A stretch of 64,000 nt of DNA from positions 1,302,001 through 1,366,000 of the forward strand of contig CP012820.1 in NCBI GenBank assembly GCA_001936135.1, given 5' to 3'. Both the position numbers and the translations under genes were made by a program. Of this stretch, positions 24,448 to 35,571 are shown one piece after another (the first letter of the stretch is position 1; each line of letters opens with the position of its first letter). The notes under the pieces were generated by a model. It was not told the DNA's origin. It worked only from the letters and a program-made list of their open reading frames with translations, and searched no databases. Origin of the DNA: Saccharomycopsis fibuligera x Saccharomycopsis cf. fibuligera (taxonomy: Eukaryota; Ascomycota; Saccharomycetes; Ascoideales; Saccharomycopsidaceae).

Positions 24448-26025
24448 ATGTCAAACATCATTGACGACCAAAAACCAACCGCCATCGTTGTCGAGGGGAT
24501 AAACACAAACGAATCAAACGTTGATGAAAAAGCAGACCTATCTACTACTGCTACTTTGCCAAACCAACAAGAAAAAGTTGACGAAGCTGCTCAATATGAT
24601 ACCGCCGACATTGACTATTCTGACAAAGAACTAAAAAAAATCACATCTAGAGTCGACTGGATCATTTTGCCGCTTATCGGTATTTGCTATGTGTTTTTCT
24701 ACGTTGACAAGACGACGCTATCCTATGCTGCGATCTTTGGTATCAAGGAAGATTTAGACTTGCATGGTGATCGCTACAACTGGCTCTCATCAATATTCTA
24801 TTTTGGTTACATGGCTTGGTCATTCCCTAACAATTATCTTCTCTTGAGGCTTCCTGTGGGAAAATTCTTAGGCTTCAATATCTTCCTATGGGGAGTGTTG
24901 TTGATGTGTCAAGCAGCATGTAACTCATATGGCGCATTGCTTGCTTGCCGTTTCCTTGGTGGGGCATTTGAGTCCATTGCTGATCCCGCATACATGTTGA
25001 TCACCGCTATGTGGTACACTAGAAGAGAACAGCCAATTCGTATTGGTATATGGTATACGTTTAACGGTGTTGGTATTGCCTGTGGTGGCTTACTAGGTTA
25101 TGGTATTGGAAATATCAAAGGTACCTTGGCCTCTTGGCGATATGAATTTCTTATTATTGGCGCACTTTGTGCATTCTGGGGAATAATGATTACATTACTA
25201 ATGCCTGACAATCCACTCCGCACTCGTTACTTCAGTAGCTGGGAGAAAAAAGTTCTTGTGCATAAACTCAGGGAAAACCAAACTGGTATTGAAACCAAAA
25301 TCTTCAAATGGTATCAGGTCAAAGAAGCTTTTACTGACCCCAAAATGTACTTGCTTGCCCTGATTTGTATGTTTTCCAATATTCCCAATGGAGTAGTCAG
25401 CAATTTTGGCACCCTCATAATCAAGGGACTTGGATTTTCCACCCTCATTACCACGGTTTTACAAGTCCCATATGGGGTATTTATTGCTCTCTGTATTCTT
25501 TCTTGCATCTTTTTCAATGACTACTTCATCCTCAAGCTTCGCAAAAACTTACGCGTGTTTTTCCTATGCTTATATATTGTCCCTAACATTGTTGGCGGAT
25601 TTGGTCTTCGTTTTCTATCTCAAGAAAACGCCAGAATTGGTAAATTAATCTGCTATTACTTGACAGGCTCATACAATGCATCATTTGTCCTCGCATTATC
25701 GCTTAGTACAAGTAATGTTGCTGGTCATACTAAAAAGATCGTATTCAACGCTGCAATTTTCCTTGGTTACTGCGTTGGGAACATCGTTGGTCCATTTTTT
25801 TGCAAGACTGAGCAAGCTCCACAGTATCCTTTGGGCGCTGGTGCAATGATTTTTTGCAACGTTCTTGAGATTTTATCGGCAGTGTTGTTTGGGTTGTACT
25901 GTAGACGGGAAAATGAAAAGAGAGATAAAGAACAGGGGATTGTTGAAGGACATAAGAGAGAGGCTAAACATAGTTTTGAGGATTTAACCGATAGAGAAAA
26001 TAGAGATTTTAGATATGTCTATTGA
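24448..26025 (+). CDS. Dal5/Tna1-family MFS permease, copy 2
   Basis: 525 residues from the ATG at 24448 (MSNIIDDQKPTAIVVEG). Same architecture as copy 1: acidic hydrophilic N-terminus, about twelve TM segments, tail ending HSFEDLTDRENRDFRYVY. Residues specified by 24673-25350 are identical to copy 1. The N-terminal tail and the C-terminal half differ at many positions, in protein and in DNA, so the pair is an old duplication with a recent local exchange. The likely role is proton-coupled uptake of a small organic acid or vitamin at the plasma membrane. The 3' neighbour is convergent. Confidence 0.88.
   Translation: MSNIIDDQKPTAIVVEGINTNESNVDEKADLSTTATLPNQQEKVDEAAQYDTADIDYSDKELKKITSRVDWIILPLIGICYVFFYVDKTTLSYAAIFGIKEDLDLHGDRYNWLSSIFYFGYMAWSFPNNYLLLRLPVGKFLGFNIFLWGVLLMCQAACNSYGALLACRFLGGAFESIADPAYMLITAMWYTRREQPIRIGIWYTFNGVGIACGGLLGYGIGNIKGTLASWRYEFLIIGALCAFWGIMITLLMPDNPLRTRYFSSWEKKVLVHKLRENQTGIETKIFKWYQVKEAFTDPKMYLLALICMFSNIPNGVVSNFGTLIIKGLGFSTLITTVLQVPYGVFIALCILSCIFFNDYFILKLRKNLRVFFLCLYIVPNIVGGFGLRFLSQENARIGKLICYYLTGSYNASFVLALSLSTSNVAGHTKKIVFNAAIFLGYCVGNIVGPFFCKTEQAPQYPLGAGAMIFCNVLEILSAVLFGLYCRRENEKRDKEQGIVEGHKREAKHSFEDLTDRENRDFRYVY
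24673..25350 (+). repeat. Gene-conversion-like block, copy 2
   Basis: Partner of 22125-22802. The borders are abrupt: just outside, third positions and many amino acids differ. Confidence 0.9.
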
Positions 26026-26542
26026 TTTTTCTGGTCTACTCTTTCTGTTTTGATTTTTATAAGGCTGAAGTGTTAAAAAAGTATAAGCTCAATATTATGA
26101 TATCAATAAATTCTAATTCTTGTTCATTTTTTCTTCACACTTCACCAAATTGAAGACTTGACAACTTTGAATTATTGATCTAGTTTAAAAGTACAAGCGA
26201 CCCTTATCCAAGATCATTTATAGTGAATTACTGACATTTACACAACATTCTTGCGCTTAAATAATCACCTACATGTAGCCATGAAAACACACATTTGCCG
26301 TTGGTACTTTTTTGGCTATGCTGTGTGTTCAGTTAGCGTAAAGCATTTACTCAAAATGCATGGATATACAGAAAAAAAAAATATAAAAACTCGAAAAAAA
26401 AAAAAAAAAAAGGAATTTGACATTTTAAAATCAGACTATTATAGTCAAATAATATACATTAATTATCATAATCTTCGTAATCATAGTTAATAATACACAA
26501 ATTTAGTTTCAGTTTCATTTTGTTTTTTCTGTCTAAATCAGA
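26026..26542. other. Convergent spacer with A tract
   Basis: 517 bp between the 3' ends of permease copy 2 and the coiled-coil gene. AT-rich, with an 18-nt A run (26394-26411). No supported gene. Confidence 0.5.
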
Positions 26543-28937
26543 TCAGACCAAATTCTTTTCCAACAACACGCCAACTTTTTTACTCTTCTTCTCTTTTTTC
26601 ACACGAAGTCTTCTCATCCTAACTGCAGCAACCGCAAGCAACGCCACAATTTTGAATTTTTGTTTGCCACTTCGTACACCACTAAATGAACAATCTTTAG
26701 TGAAGATATTGCTTAAGTCAGGTGTTAGGTTATGTTGACTTAACAATTGCATTACGCTGCTGTTGCTTTTTCTATTAATGTTGGCATCTTTAGTTTGTAT
26801 GGAGCCACTACGTAGAGAAAGCTTTGTATTTGGGTATTGTTGTTTTGTGGGATGTGATGAGGCATGCGTGAATATGCGAGAGATTTCATTACTGTTAGCA
26901 TTGTCATCATCATTACCAAAATTACTATACTCGCTTAGTGTTTGATCTCGATCTTGATCTTGATCTTGATTTTGATCTTGATATCGACTATCGCTGTGCT
27001 CAAACTGTATTTTTTTACCTTTCACACTATAGCCTGCATTATCTAACATCTCCGATCCCAATTCCAGTTCCAATCGCATACGCCGTATCAAATAATCAAC
27101 AAAAATATCTTTAATAGCGTACAGCAAAAAATTGTTGATATAAACGAGCAATTCATTGCGTTGTTGAGCTTGATATCTTTTATACTTATAAAGAACATTT
27201 TCCTTATATACGTTATTCAAGCATTCTTCAAGAGTTTTGATATACGCTTTGTGGCCTTCTAGTTCACTATTCAAGTTGGCAATTTTCATGTTTAAGTTCT
27301 TAATAGAAAGCATAAGTTCTAGATTTTCTAGCTTAGTGTTATTATTTTTTTGCGATAGTGCGGTAGGGTTTTTATCATTGGAATTGGTTGTGCTGCTGCT
27401 AGTATTATTAGTACCGCTATTGTTATTGTCATAAATACTGTGATTATCATTGTTGGTATCATCGAAAGTTATTGATGCGGCAGTGGTATAAAATGAATTT
27501 TGATTTTGGGGTTTAGAACGGTTCATGAAATCTGCTTGCTCATATAACATTTTGCTTTTCTCGTAGTTTAGCTTCTCCAGCTGGAACTTCATTCTCTGTT
27601 CTTCAAAATCCTGTTTGCTTTGTTCAAAAGATGTCATTTCTTGGTCAAGTTTACGTCTTTCCAATCTTATTTGTTCGATTTCATCATGCAATCGGGCTTG
27701 CTGGGCTTTCAATTTTTCTTGATCTTTCTTTAAGATTTTCAGATCATATCGTACCTGTAATTTTTCATATTCTAGTTGTTCCCTTTCTTGGTCTATTCGA
27801 GATAATATTAAATTTTTTTGATTGTTGTGATCTTGTAAGTTGGCGTCTGTCTTGTTTTCAGGAACGTGGTATTCTGAAGTGTTTATGTCTTTCTTTTTAC
27901 TTTTGCTTTCATTCATATCTTTAGTATGATTTTCATTTACATTTTCTACAATGGTTTGAGCCAGAGCTGGGGTACTGTAGACGTTTGACCGTGTGCTATT
28001 ATTTACAGACTTGTTGCTATTGTTTGTAACTGTTGTGCCGCTTTGGTCATCCAGAAAAGATACTTTTCGGTTGGTGTTATCATTGAAAATCGGAGGGGTA
28101 CACTTATTCATGTGTTTTTCATTGAAAGCTTTGGAAGTCATCAGATCTGCTTCAAGAAACTTGTAATGCACTTTTTGATCAGTTGTTTGCATTAACGACG
28201 TTGAACCTGGCAGCATATTATTAAGTTTTTCCTTCATAGTTTCCATAAAAGTTTCATTGCTAATCTTTAAAGGTTTAATGTCTCGACCACTACCGCAGTT
28301 GCTGTTGCTGTTACGGCTATTGCTGCCGTTTCTGTTATATTTTGTGTTTTCTTTCTCGATGTTGTCAACTGTATTTTCCAATTCATCATCTTTTGGCAAT
28401 TCATAGAGATTTAAAAGCCTGCTAGTTTTCAAATGATCCGATCTTTCACTTTCTTTTTCACTCTGTTTCATTTCTTTAATTTCATTCAATGTCGTATTAC
28501 TGCTGCTCGCACTGCTAGAGTCAAGCTTTTCAAGACTATTTCGTAAGCGCTTTTTAGCCCGGTTATTGAACTGCTGCGATGACTTCAATAATCTTATTTC
28601 TGTATCGTCAGTTAAGAAACTAGCATCTTTCTTTTGATCATAATCAAAAATCAAATTTTCAAGGTCTAGTTTTGCAAGTTTTTCCTCGAATCTGATAGAC
28701 TGTAAGATCTTTTCTGTTTCGAGGGAGTTATTCAAATGATAGTTGTTTTTAAGCAGATTGAAGTCGGGCTTCATTAAGTTGACATTTTGAATATGAGATA
28801 CATCTGCCATGACCGGAAAAGTAGCTTCGAGAAAGTGTGATTTTAATTCGTACTCTTCTTTTGGTATCACTACTTTTTTTTTTTTTTGAATTGGCTTCGA
28901 TGTTATTGATTCTTGATTGCTTAGCGTTTTGATGCAT
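26543..28937 (-). CDS. Coiled-coil protein of unknown function; frame break in A14 run near start
   Basis: The main frame (26543 to about 28873) gives about 775 residues. There is a low-complexity Asn/Ser-rich N-terminal half, a strong coiled coil at about residues 355-465 (Gln/Glu/Lys/Arg heptads such as EKLKAQQARLHDEIEQIRLE), and a second helical block at about 525-610. A basic-hydrophobic C-terminus contains KFKIVALLAVAAVRMRRLR. No ATG opens this frame at its left end. An ATG at 28937 (MHQNAKQSRINNIEANSK) would join it, but a 14-nt A run (rc of 28874-28887) puts it out of frame by one. Either the run length is misread or an internal ATG (about 28810, MADVSHIQ) is the start. The C-terminal helix recalls calmodulin- or PACT/MASC-like tails of spindle-pole proteins; that is only a guess. 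Confidence 0.7.
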
Positions 28938-29898
28938 TTTGTTTATATTTTTTTGTTTTTGTTTATTTACCTTTTCGAAACGTAAAAGGCACTATTATTG
29001 AATAATCACATGACCAGAGTTCCAGCCGCAAGGATCATAAATAGTTTATCAAGCCATATGCGCAGGAAGCGCGTAAGATCAGCAAAATATTCACTAGGAG
29101 CACGAAGATTGCCTAGAAAAGGGATTATTCTAATAAAAAGGTGATTCACAGCTAAAACTTAATGCTTTCTTTGTTTTATGCTGTGTGTTACTGTGTTTTT
29201 TGCAATTATCACGTCCAAGTTGAAGTCTAGATAAGTTCCTGAGCAGGGTGCGTAACAGCGCAGCGCTGCACGCCAGGGAGCTTCAGCATGCAGAAACCAT
29301 ATGCGCATCGCTCGCAACCAAAAATAAGACTGCCCAGTTCCGCATTGAAATTAAGCACAGACTTCACAGACTACTGCGGTGACCGGTTAAAAAGGACGAG
29401 AAAAAAAAGGACCGAAATCTGCATACTGTGGTTTGGAAAAAATTTGTCTAGCTAAAAATAGGTATACTTCTAACTAGCCACACACATTACCACCCATGGT
29501 ACACTAGCCACAGACTGCAGACAGCACAGTATGTGGCGGTTGCCGTTACACGATCGCGTTCCCTGGACACAGGAGTATGAACAGGTTCCCCGTTTGTTAT
29601 TCTTCCCATGGCCTTTTCTAGTACTTTTACATTTTCTATTTCTTGTACTCTATTCTTTTGCGGCTGTATTGTATCTTGGCCCGTATTCTGAAAAATTTTC
29701 TTGTTTGATTGTTTTTGCAAAGCGTGCTATTGCCAGTTTACTGTATTAAATTGCAGTAGTCCCTTTTGTGCTGTTTGTGGATTATTTTCCCCATTTTTTC
29801 GTGTCTACAACGTTTTCCAATATCCGTGTGCATAACGTGTCTTTAAAGAACCTTATCAACTTCAATCCTTAACATCGACAACATTCGTTCCACACACT
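28938..29898. promoter_or_regulatory. Divergent spacer, coiled-coil gene/SSO
   Basis: 961 bp. The middle (29220-29400) is GC-richer and includes the 10-bp palindrome GCAGCGCTGC (29260-29269). A stretch at about 29331-29390 faintly recalls the inner part of 5S rRNA but has no fitting stem. The right part is the SSO promoter and CT-rich leader. No gene supported. Confidence 0.5.
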
Positions 29899-30801
29899 AT
29901 GAGTAACCCATACTATCAAAATAACAGCAGCTATGAGATGAAATCATATAGCAGCAACCCCTTTGGTGATAACGCAGCTTATAACACAAGTTATGGAGGT
30001 GTGCCAGCAGGAGGAGCAGATGATATTGGGTTCTATAGCGAGATCAACAAGCTTAACGACGCCTTAGATAACTACTCTGCCATCATCGACAGAATTCAGA
30101 CTACACAAAGGAAACTTTTGTATGAAGTGGACGAAGAGAATGAATTTCGTTTGAGAAAAGACGTTGACAATTTGACCTCGCAAGCAGCATCTCAGCAGAC
30201 AAGCGTCAAAGATCAGATCAAACACGTTCAGTCAAAAGTGGGCGGAGACCAAGCTAAAAAAGAACAAGCAGAACAGGCAAAAGAGAGCTTCTTACAATTA
30301 ATTCAAAAATACAGATCAGTGGAAGACGATTACAAGACAAGAACAAAAGATCAAGCTATTAGACAATACCAGATTGTCAAACCAGAAGCCAGTACTTCAG
30401 AAGCAGCTGCAGCAATTGATGACGTGGGCGGTCAGCAGATTTTCTCTCAAGCTTTATTGAACTCTAATAGAAGAGGTGAAGCAAGAACTGCTTTGTCAGA
30501 AGTACAGGCAAGACACAGAGAAATTGTCAAGATTGAGCAGTCGATGCGTGAGTTGAACCAGTTATTCCAGGATGTGGAAGCAATGGTGGCAGAACAAGAT
30601 ACAATGGTGCAGCACGTTACTGAAAGAGTGGAAACCGCTAGACAAGACATCGAATTAGGGGTTAAGCAAGAAGAAGTTGCCATTACAAATGCTAAAAAGT
30701 CCAGAAAGAAGAAGTGTTGGTGTATCTGGATTTCAATCGTCATCATTATCATTATTATAGTTGCTATTGTTGCTTCTATTGCCAGTAAAGTTAAAAAATG
30801 A
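29899..30801 (+). CDS. SSO2: Sso-type plasma-membrane syntaxin (Qa-SNARE)
   Basis: 300 residues. An N-terminal polar stretch is followed by an Habc-type helical bundle (about 45-160; LNDALDNYSAIIDRIQTTQRKLL). The Qa-SNARE helix is at about 205-265 (RHREIVKIEQSMRELNQLFQDVEAMVAEQD, whose central layer Gln lies in LNQLFQD). A KKSRKKK stop-transfer cluster and one C-terminal TM anchor (CWCIWISIVIIIIIIVAIVA) end the protein. It pairs with Sec9 and Snc v-SNAREs to fuse secretory vesicles with the plasma membrane. The order and length fit yeast Sso1/Sso2. Which of the two names applies cannot be told here. Confidence 0.93.
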   Translation: MSNPYYQNNSSYEMKSYSSNPFGDNAAYNTSYGGVPAGGADDIGFYSEINKLNDALDNYSAIIDRIQTTQRKLLYEVDEENEFRLRKDVDNLTSQAASQQTSVKDQIKHVQSKVGGDQAKKEQAEQAKESFLQLIQKYRSVEDDYKTRTKDQAIRQYQIVKPEASTSEAAAAIDDVGGQQIFSQALLNSNRRGEARTALSEVQARHREIVKIEQSMRELNQLFQDVEAMVAEQDTMVQHVTERVETARQDIELGVKQEEVAITNAKKSRKKKCWCIWISIVIIIIIIVAIVASIASKVKK

Positions 30802-31368
30802 GGCAGTCATAAGTGAAGCGTGTCTTTCTATATTATCAATGTTTTGTTATTTTTTGTTCTGTTTTTATAGCGTTATATTCTATTTTTCTTTGTTTTACTA
30901 TTTATTTCTGCTTTATTAGTATTTATGTTTCCTGTTTACAGTTTTTAATATTGTGGTATACATCTGTTTTAAATAAAAAAGGCTTCTTCTTGCAAATGAC
31001 TTACTGCCATTGTATCCCCCGAACCAGTTGCCTACCAACAGTAAGCCAAATTCAATATTGTAAGAAAATTTATTCAAACTACACAGAAGCTCTTCCCGTC
31101 TGCTCTTCACAAGTGCCAGGTAGATGTATAAACGCGGGAATCTTGACACATAAAACACCCATTCAAATGGAACCTCGTGACTAAAACAGTTTTTTGCTTT
31201 TTGCTCGACAATTTTTTCTAGCGGCAAAAGAAAGAAATAAAAGAAAAATTTTTCTATGATATTGTCTGGTACAACCAAAAGCATTAGACCGTGGCAGTAT
31301 AGCGTTTATTGATTGCAAGTCACTCACAGACAAAACTACCAGCCCCATTTCTCTTACGCCTAGCAGTC
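30802..31368. other. Spacer SSO/SUP35
   Basis: 567 bp, tandem. T-rich SSO 3' region (30830-30960), then the SUP35 promoter. A short frame (30813-31184) is coincidental. No gene supported. Confidence 0.5.
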
Positions 31369-33594
31369 ATGTCCAATCAACAAAACAACAATAACGTTGA
31401 CAAACTAGCCGACCAGTTTGCCGGTCAAAGCTTTGGTCAGGCTCCAGCCCAAGGCCAAAGTCAAGGTCAAGGTCAAGCGTCATTTAACCCACTTAACACA
31501 CAGGCTTTCAACCCAAGTGGCCAGCAATACTACAACCCACAACAACAGTACGGCAACCCTGCTGCTGCATATGGTCAATACAATGCCCAATATGCTCAAC
31601 AGTACGGTGGCTACCAACAACAGTACCAATCATACAACGCTGGCGGTCAATACAACAACTACAATAATTACAATAACAATTACAATAACAATTATCAAAG
31701 AAATAACTACCAAAACAAAGGCTACAAGAACTACAACAACTATGGTAACAATAATAATTACAATAACTATAACAATAAGTACAACAATAACAACAGCAAT
31801 GATAACAAAGCCAAGGGCATGACTTTGGAAGACTTCAAGAAACAACAACAATCATCTTCTACAGTCTCTAGCACTAGTGGAAGTGGTGCTGCTGCTACTC
31901 CAAAACCAAAAAAGACTTTGAAGATTGTTTCTAGTTCTGGTATTAAGTTGGCTAATGCTCCAAAGAAATTGGAAGAACCTAAACCAGCAGAAGAAAAAAA
32001 GGCAGAGGAAGATGTCAAAAAGGAAGAACCTAAGACTGAAGAAGTCAAGCCAGAGGAAGTTAAGCAAGAAGAATCTAAGCAAGAAGAGTCTAAGCAAGAG
32101 GAATCTGCCGCTTCTGCTCCTGTTGCTAACAATGAAAAACCAGTTGAAAAATCTGAAGCTGCTACTACTGCTTCTGACAAGCCAGAGGAACCAAAAGCTG
32201 TTTCTGCTAAAGAAAAGAGAGAAATTAAAGCTGAAAAGAAAGCTGCCGAAGCTGCTGAAAAAGTTGAAGAAGTGTACATTGATCCAGAAGTCGAAAATGA
32301 TCTTTTCAGTCGTAAAGAAACCATGTCTGTTATTTTTATGGGTCACGTTGATGCTGGTAAATCAACTCTTTCCGGTAATGTGTTGTTTTTGACTGGCAGT
32401 GTTGACAAGAGAACAGTCGAAAAATACGAAAAAGAAGCTAAGGATGCTAGTAGACAAGGTTGGTATTTGTCTTGGATTATGGATACTAACAAAGAAGAAA
32501 GAAATGAAGGTAAGACTGTCGAAACTGGTAAAGCTTATTTTGAAACCGAAAAGAGAAAATACACTATTCTTGATGCTCCAGGTCACAAAATGTACGTTTC
32601 TGAAATGATTGGTGGTGCCTCTCAAGCTGATGTTGGTATTTTGGTTATTTCTGCTCGTAAGGGTGAATTTGAAGCTGGTTTTGAAAAAGGCGGTCAAACT
32701 AAAGAACACGCTGTATTGGCTAAAGTTCAAGGTGTTGAAAGGCTTGTAGTTGCCATCAACAAGATGGATGACGATTCTGTTAACTGGTCTGAAAAACGTT
32801 GGAAAGAATGCGTCACTAAACTTAGTCACTACTTGAAAGGTATTGGTTTTGATGTTAAAAAATCCGTTCACTTTTTGCCGGTCTCTGGTTATACCGGTGC
32901 TGGTATCAAGGATAAAGTTACTGGTTTGAAATACTACAATGGTCCAAGTTTGTTGGAATACTTGGATAGCTTAGATACTGTAAACCGTACCATTAATGCT
33001 CCATTCATGTTGCCAATCTCTGGTAAGATGAAAGATTTAGGTACTGTTGTTGAAGGTAAAATTGCATCTGGTCACGTCAAGAAGGGTGACAGCTTGCTTA
33101 TGATGCCTAATAGTGTTTCAGTTGACGTTTTAAACATTTACACCGAAACTGAAGCTGAAAATGATTTGGCCAAGAGTGGTGAACAAGTTAGATTGAAGAT
33201 CAAAGGTATTGAAGAAGAAGAAATTTCCCCAGGTTATGTCTTGACTTCTCCAAAAGCTCCAGTTAAAACCGCTACTAGATTCGAAGCACAAGTTGCCATT
33301 GTTGAATTGAAATCCATCTTGTCTACTGGGTTTTCTTGTGTCATGCATGTGCACACATGCATTGAAGAAGTTACTTTTACTGCCTTGTTACACAAGCTAC
33401 AAAAAGGTACCAACAGAAAGTCCAAGAACCCACCACCATTTGCTAAGAAAGGTATGAAGATTATTGCCGTGTTGGAAACCACTGAACCAGTGTGTATTGA
33501 AACTTATGAAGACTATCCACAGTTGGGTCGTTTCACCTTGCGAGACCAAGGTACTACTATTGCTATTGGCAAAATTACCAAGTTGTTGAACTAA
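31369..33594 (+). CDS. SUP35: Translation release factor eRF3 with prion-like N domain
   Basis: 741 residues from the ATG at 31369. Three parts are clear. The N domain (about 1-145) is made almost only of Gln, Asn, Tyr, Gly and Ala ([14 protein letters not shown], repeated YNN). The M domain (about 146-305) is Lys/Glu-rich with tandem KQEES units. The C domain is an EF1A-like GTPase: GHVDAGKST (from about residue 325), DAPGHK, NKMD, with C-terminal beta barrels ending [19 protein letters not shown]. With Sup45 (eRF1) it ends translation at stop codons. The N/M layout matches yeast Sup35, whose N domain forms the [PSI+] prion, but clear PQGGYQQYN repeats are not conserved. An upstream non-ATG in-frame extension is not used. 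Confidence 0.97.
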   Translation: MSNQQNNNNVDKLADQFAGQSFGQAPAQGQSQGQGQASFNPLNTQAFNPSGQQYYNPQQQYGNPAAAYGQYNAQYAQQYGGYQQQYQSYNAGGQYNNYNNYNNNYNNNYQRNNYQNKGYKNYNNYGNNNNYNNYNNKYNNNNSNDNKAKGMTLEDFKKQQQSSSTVSSTSGSGAAATPKPKKTLKIVSSSGIKLANAPKKLEEPKPAEEKKAEEDVKKEEPKTEEVKPEEVKQEESKQEESKQEESAASAPVANNEKPVEKSEAATTASDKPEEPKAVSAKEKREIKAEKKAAEAAEKVEEVYIDPEVENDLFSRKETMSVIFMGHVDAGKSTLSGNVLFLTGSVDKRTVEKYEKEAKDASRQGWYLSWIMDTNKEERNEGKTVETGKAYFETEKRKYTILDAPGHKMYVSEMIGGASQADVGILVISARKGEFEAGFEKGGQTKEHAVLAKVQGVERLVVAINKMDDDSVNWSEKRWKECVTKLSHYLKGIGFDVKKSVHFLPVSGYTGAGIKDKVTGLKYYNGPSLLEYLDSLDTVNRTINAPFMLPISGKMKDLGTVVEGKIASGHVKKGDSLLMMPNSVSVDVLNIYTETEAENDLAKSGEQVRLKIKGIEEEEISPGYVLTSPKAPVKTATRFEAQVAIVELKSILSTGFSCVMHVHTCIEEVTFTALLHKLQKGTNRKSKNPPPFAKKGMKIIAVLETTEPVCIETYEDYPQLGRFTLRDQGTTIAIGKITKLLN

Positions 33595-34267
33595 GCCAAT
33601 ACGCTTTCTTGCTGTTTTGGTTTTTCTATATTTTTGTTTTTGTTTTTCTAATCTTTTTTCTTTTACGGTCACTGTTAAGGGTAGAGGGAAAACGTGCTAT
33701 AGATTACGAGGAAAGCATTTTTTAACTTATATTTAGTTGAAATAAATTTTTCTTTGCAATTTCGCATTTCTTGTTAATTGCCTGATGCTTATCCTTTCAT
33801 AATGGGGATGCAACGTTATAACAACATTTTTATATTTTGTCCATGTTTTGCAACATTTTGTAACTTACAGCATATATTTTCTCTTTAAATAAAATTTTAT
33901 ATTGTGTCCGAACGTGATACCTGATGTACAGATTATTGCACCAAGATGTCTTTATCACACAAGATCATTAACTGTAAATCCACCGTCATATAAGACTGTC
34001 GCTATCATTTAGTAAGATCGACATTTATAGTGGTAACATCACATGTATTGCTAAAAGCACACAATTTCTTTTTCAGACTTTGGCCGGGTCACCCTAACGA
34101 TCAATATTTTCAAGCATACTGTTTTGATCGGCTGGAGAACGAACAAAAAAAATATGATGAAAATCGAGCAGTAAAAAAATAATAAGAAGGGACCAATCTA
34201 GTTGAAGTGTGGGCTTTTAATATTATAAACCAACAGCACACAGCTTCTCAGATTATAAACAGCGATA
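33595..34267. other. Spacer SUP35/MRPS28
   Basis: 673 bp, AT-rich, tandem orientation. T-rich SUP35 terminator region up to about 33900, then the MRPS28 promoter. Nothing else recognised. Confidence 0.5.
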
Positions 34268-35140
34268 ATGTTCTTCAAACACTTAACCTCGGGTGCTCAA
34301 ATACTATCGCATACTGGTGCCAGTGCCAATGTCGCTATTGCTACCAGATATTTTTCTACTAGTCAGATAGCCAGCAGCAGAAGAGCCATCAGATACGTTA
34401 AAGCCCAAGAGCGCAAGAAGGCCAACAAAGCCAAACAAAATAAGCTTTCCTCTTCATTGGACCAAGTGGATCCGGTGCTTGGTAAACCAGGCACACCATT
34501 TGTGGAAAGAATCAGAGCAGAGATTCAAGAAAGTAGCGTGTTGAGTCACGGATACCAAAAGCAAGAAGTGGACAAACTTCTTTATGGTGCTCAACAAGCA
34601 GTTTTAGCCAAGAGTCCAAGTTTCAACGAAGAAGAAGTATTGCGTAATGAAGAGAAAAAAAGAGAGATTGTTGCTAGAGTGCTTAATATGCGTAACGCTA
34701 GTAAACTGGATCAAAAAAAATTAGCGGTGGAACTTGCTAGACAAGAATTTGCCAGATTTGACGGTGACACGGGATCATCTGAAGTGCAAGCAGCAGTAAT
34801 GACAATGAAGATCCATTATTTAACAGAGCATATTAAGCAAAACAAGAAGGATTTGGCTAATATTCGCCGTTTAAGAATTTTGGTACAGCAAAGACAATCA
34901 ATTTTGAGATACTTGAAGAAAGATATGCCACAGAAATATTTCTGGGCTATTGAAAAATTGGGCTTGAGTGATAGAGCAGTGACTATGGAATTCAACATGG
35001 ATAGAAGATACATGCAAGATTACAAGGTCTTTGGTGACAGAATTTTAGTTAGAGAAAGTAAAAAAGTGGCGGGCCAGAAACGTAGAGAAGAACAAAAACA
35101 AAAGAGAGCAGAAAGAGTGGCTGCTAAGGCTGCCAATTAA
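34268..35140 (+). CDS. MRPS28: Mitochondrial ribosomal protein uS15m
   Basis: 290 residues. The N-terminus is basic and Ser/Thr/Ala-rich without acidic residues for about 45 positions (a likely mitochondrial presequence). The S15 domain starts near residue 165: FARFDGDTGSSEVQAAVMTMKIHYLTEHI, then RRLRILVQQRQSILRYLKKD. Length and motifs fit yeast Mrps28, a small-subunit protein of the mitochondrial ribosome bound to the central domain of the rRNA. A basic Lys/Arg/Gln tail follows. The only strong ATG is at 34268. Confidence 0.92.
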   Translation: MFFKHLTSGAQILSHTGASANVAIATRYFSTSQIASSRRAIRYVKAQERKKANKAKQNKLSSSLDQVDPVLGKPGTPFVERIRAEIQESSVLSHGYQKQEVDKLLYGAQQAVLAKSPSFNEEEVLRNEEKKREIVARVLNMRNASKLDQKKLAVELARQEFARFDGDTGSSEVQAAVMTMKIHYLTEHIKQNKKDLANIRRLRILVQQRQSILRYLKKDMPQKYFWAIEKLGLSDRAVTMEFNMDRRYMQDYKVFGDRILVRESKKVAGQKRREEQKQKRAERVAAKAAN

Positions 35141-35271
35141 GCTTTTGTCAAACAAATTTGAAAGTAACAGCTTTCCGCGAGGTTGATATAATGTTTAAGG
35201 GTCGCTTATCTGTTTGTGTTATGTGATACTGCATTTTCAGTTTACAATATTGTACATAGTATAAAACCTAT

Positions 35272-35310
<39 letters not shown>

Positions 35311-35571
35311 TACATACACGGAACTGTTTTTAACATGCTATTCGTTATTAGATGTTATGTAAATTACGGCTAAAAACTAAATTGGGCAGCCCTGCAAAAA
35401 TTAAACAAAGTGGAGACTAAAGTTGAGATTCACCCTTAGCATCAACTCTTGAAGGATACACTGCAAGTCGACCTAATGTTTGCAAAGTTGCAAAGCCGAA
35501 TAGAATAACTAAAGTAGCGAACATTTAAGAAAACAATTTTTTTTAGCTACTTACACTGACGCAATCAACGA
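35141..35571. other. Convergent spacer MRPS28/CYS2-like with T tract
   Basis: 431 bp between two 3' ends, with a 30-nt T run (35274-35303). No gene. Confidence 0.55.
35274..35303. repeat. T tract, 30 nt
   Basis: Uninterrupted T run in a convergent intergenic region. Confidence 0.9.

Noticed and set aside
29331-29390. Possible 5S rRNA-like segment (ATTAAGC ... ACTACTGCGGTGACC)
   Set aside because: The spacing is about seven bases shorter than in real 5S, no closing 5'/3' stem is found and no T-rich pol III terminator follows. It needs a covariance-model search before any claim.
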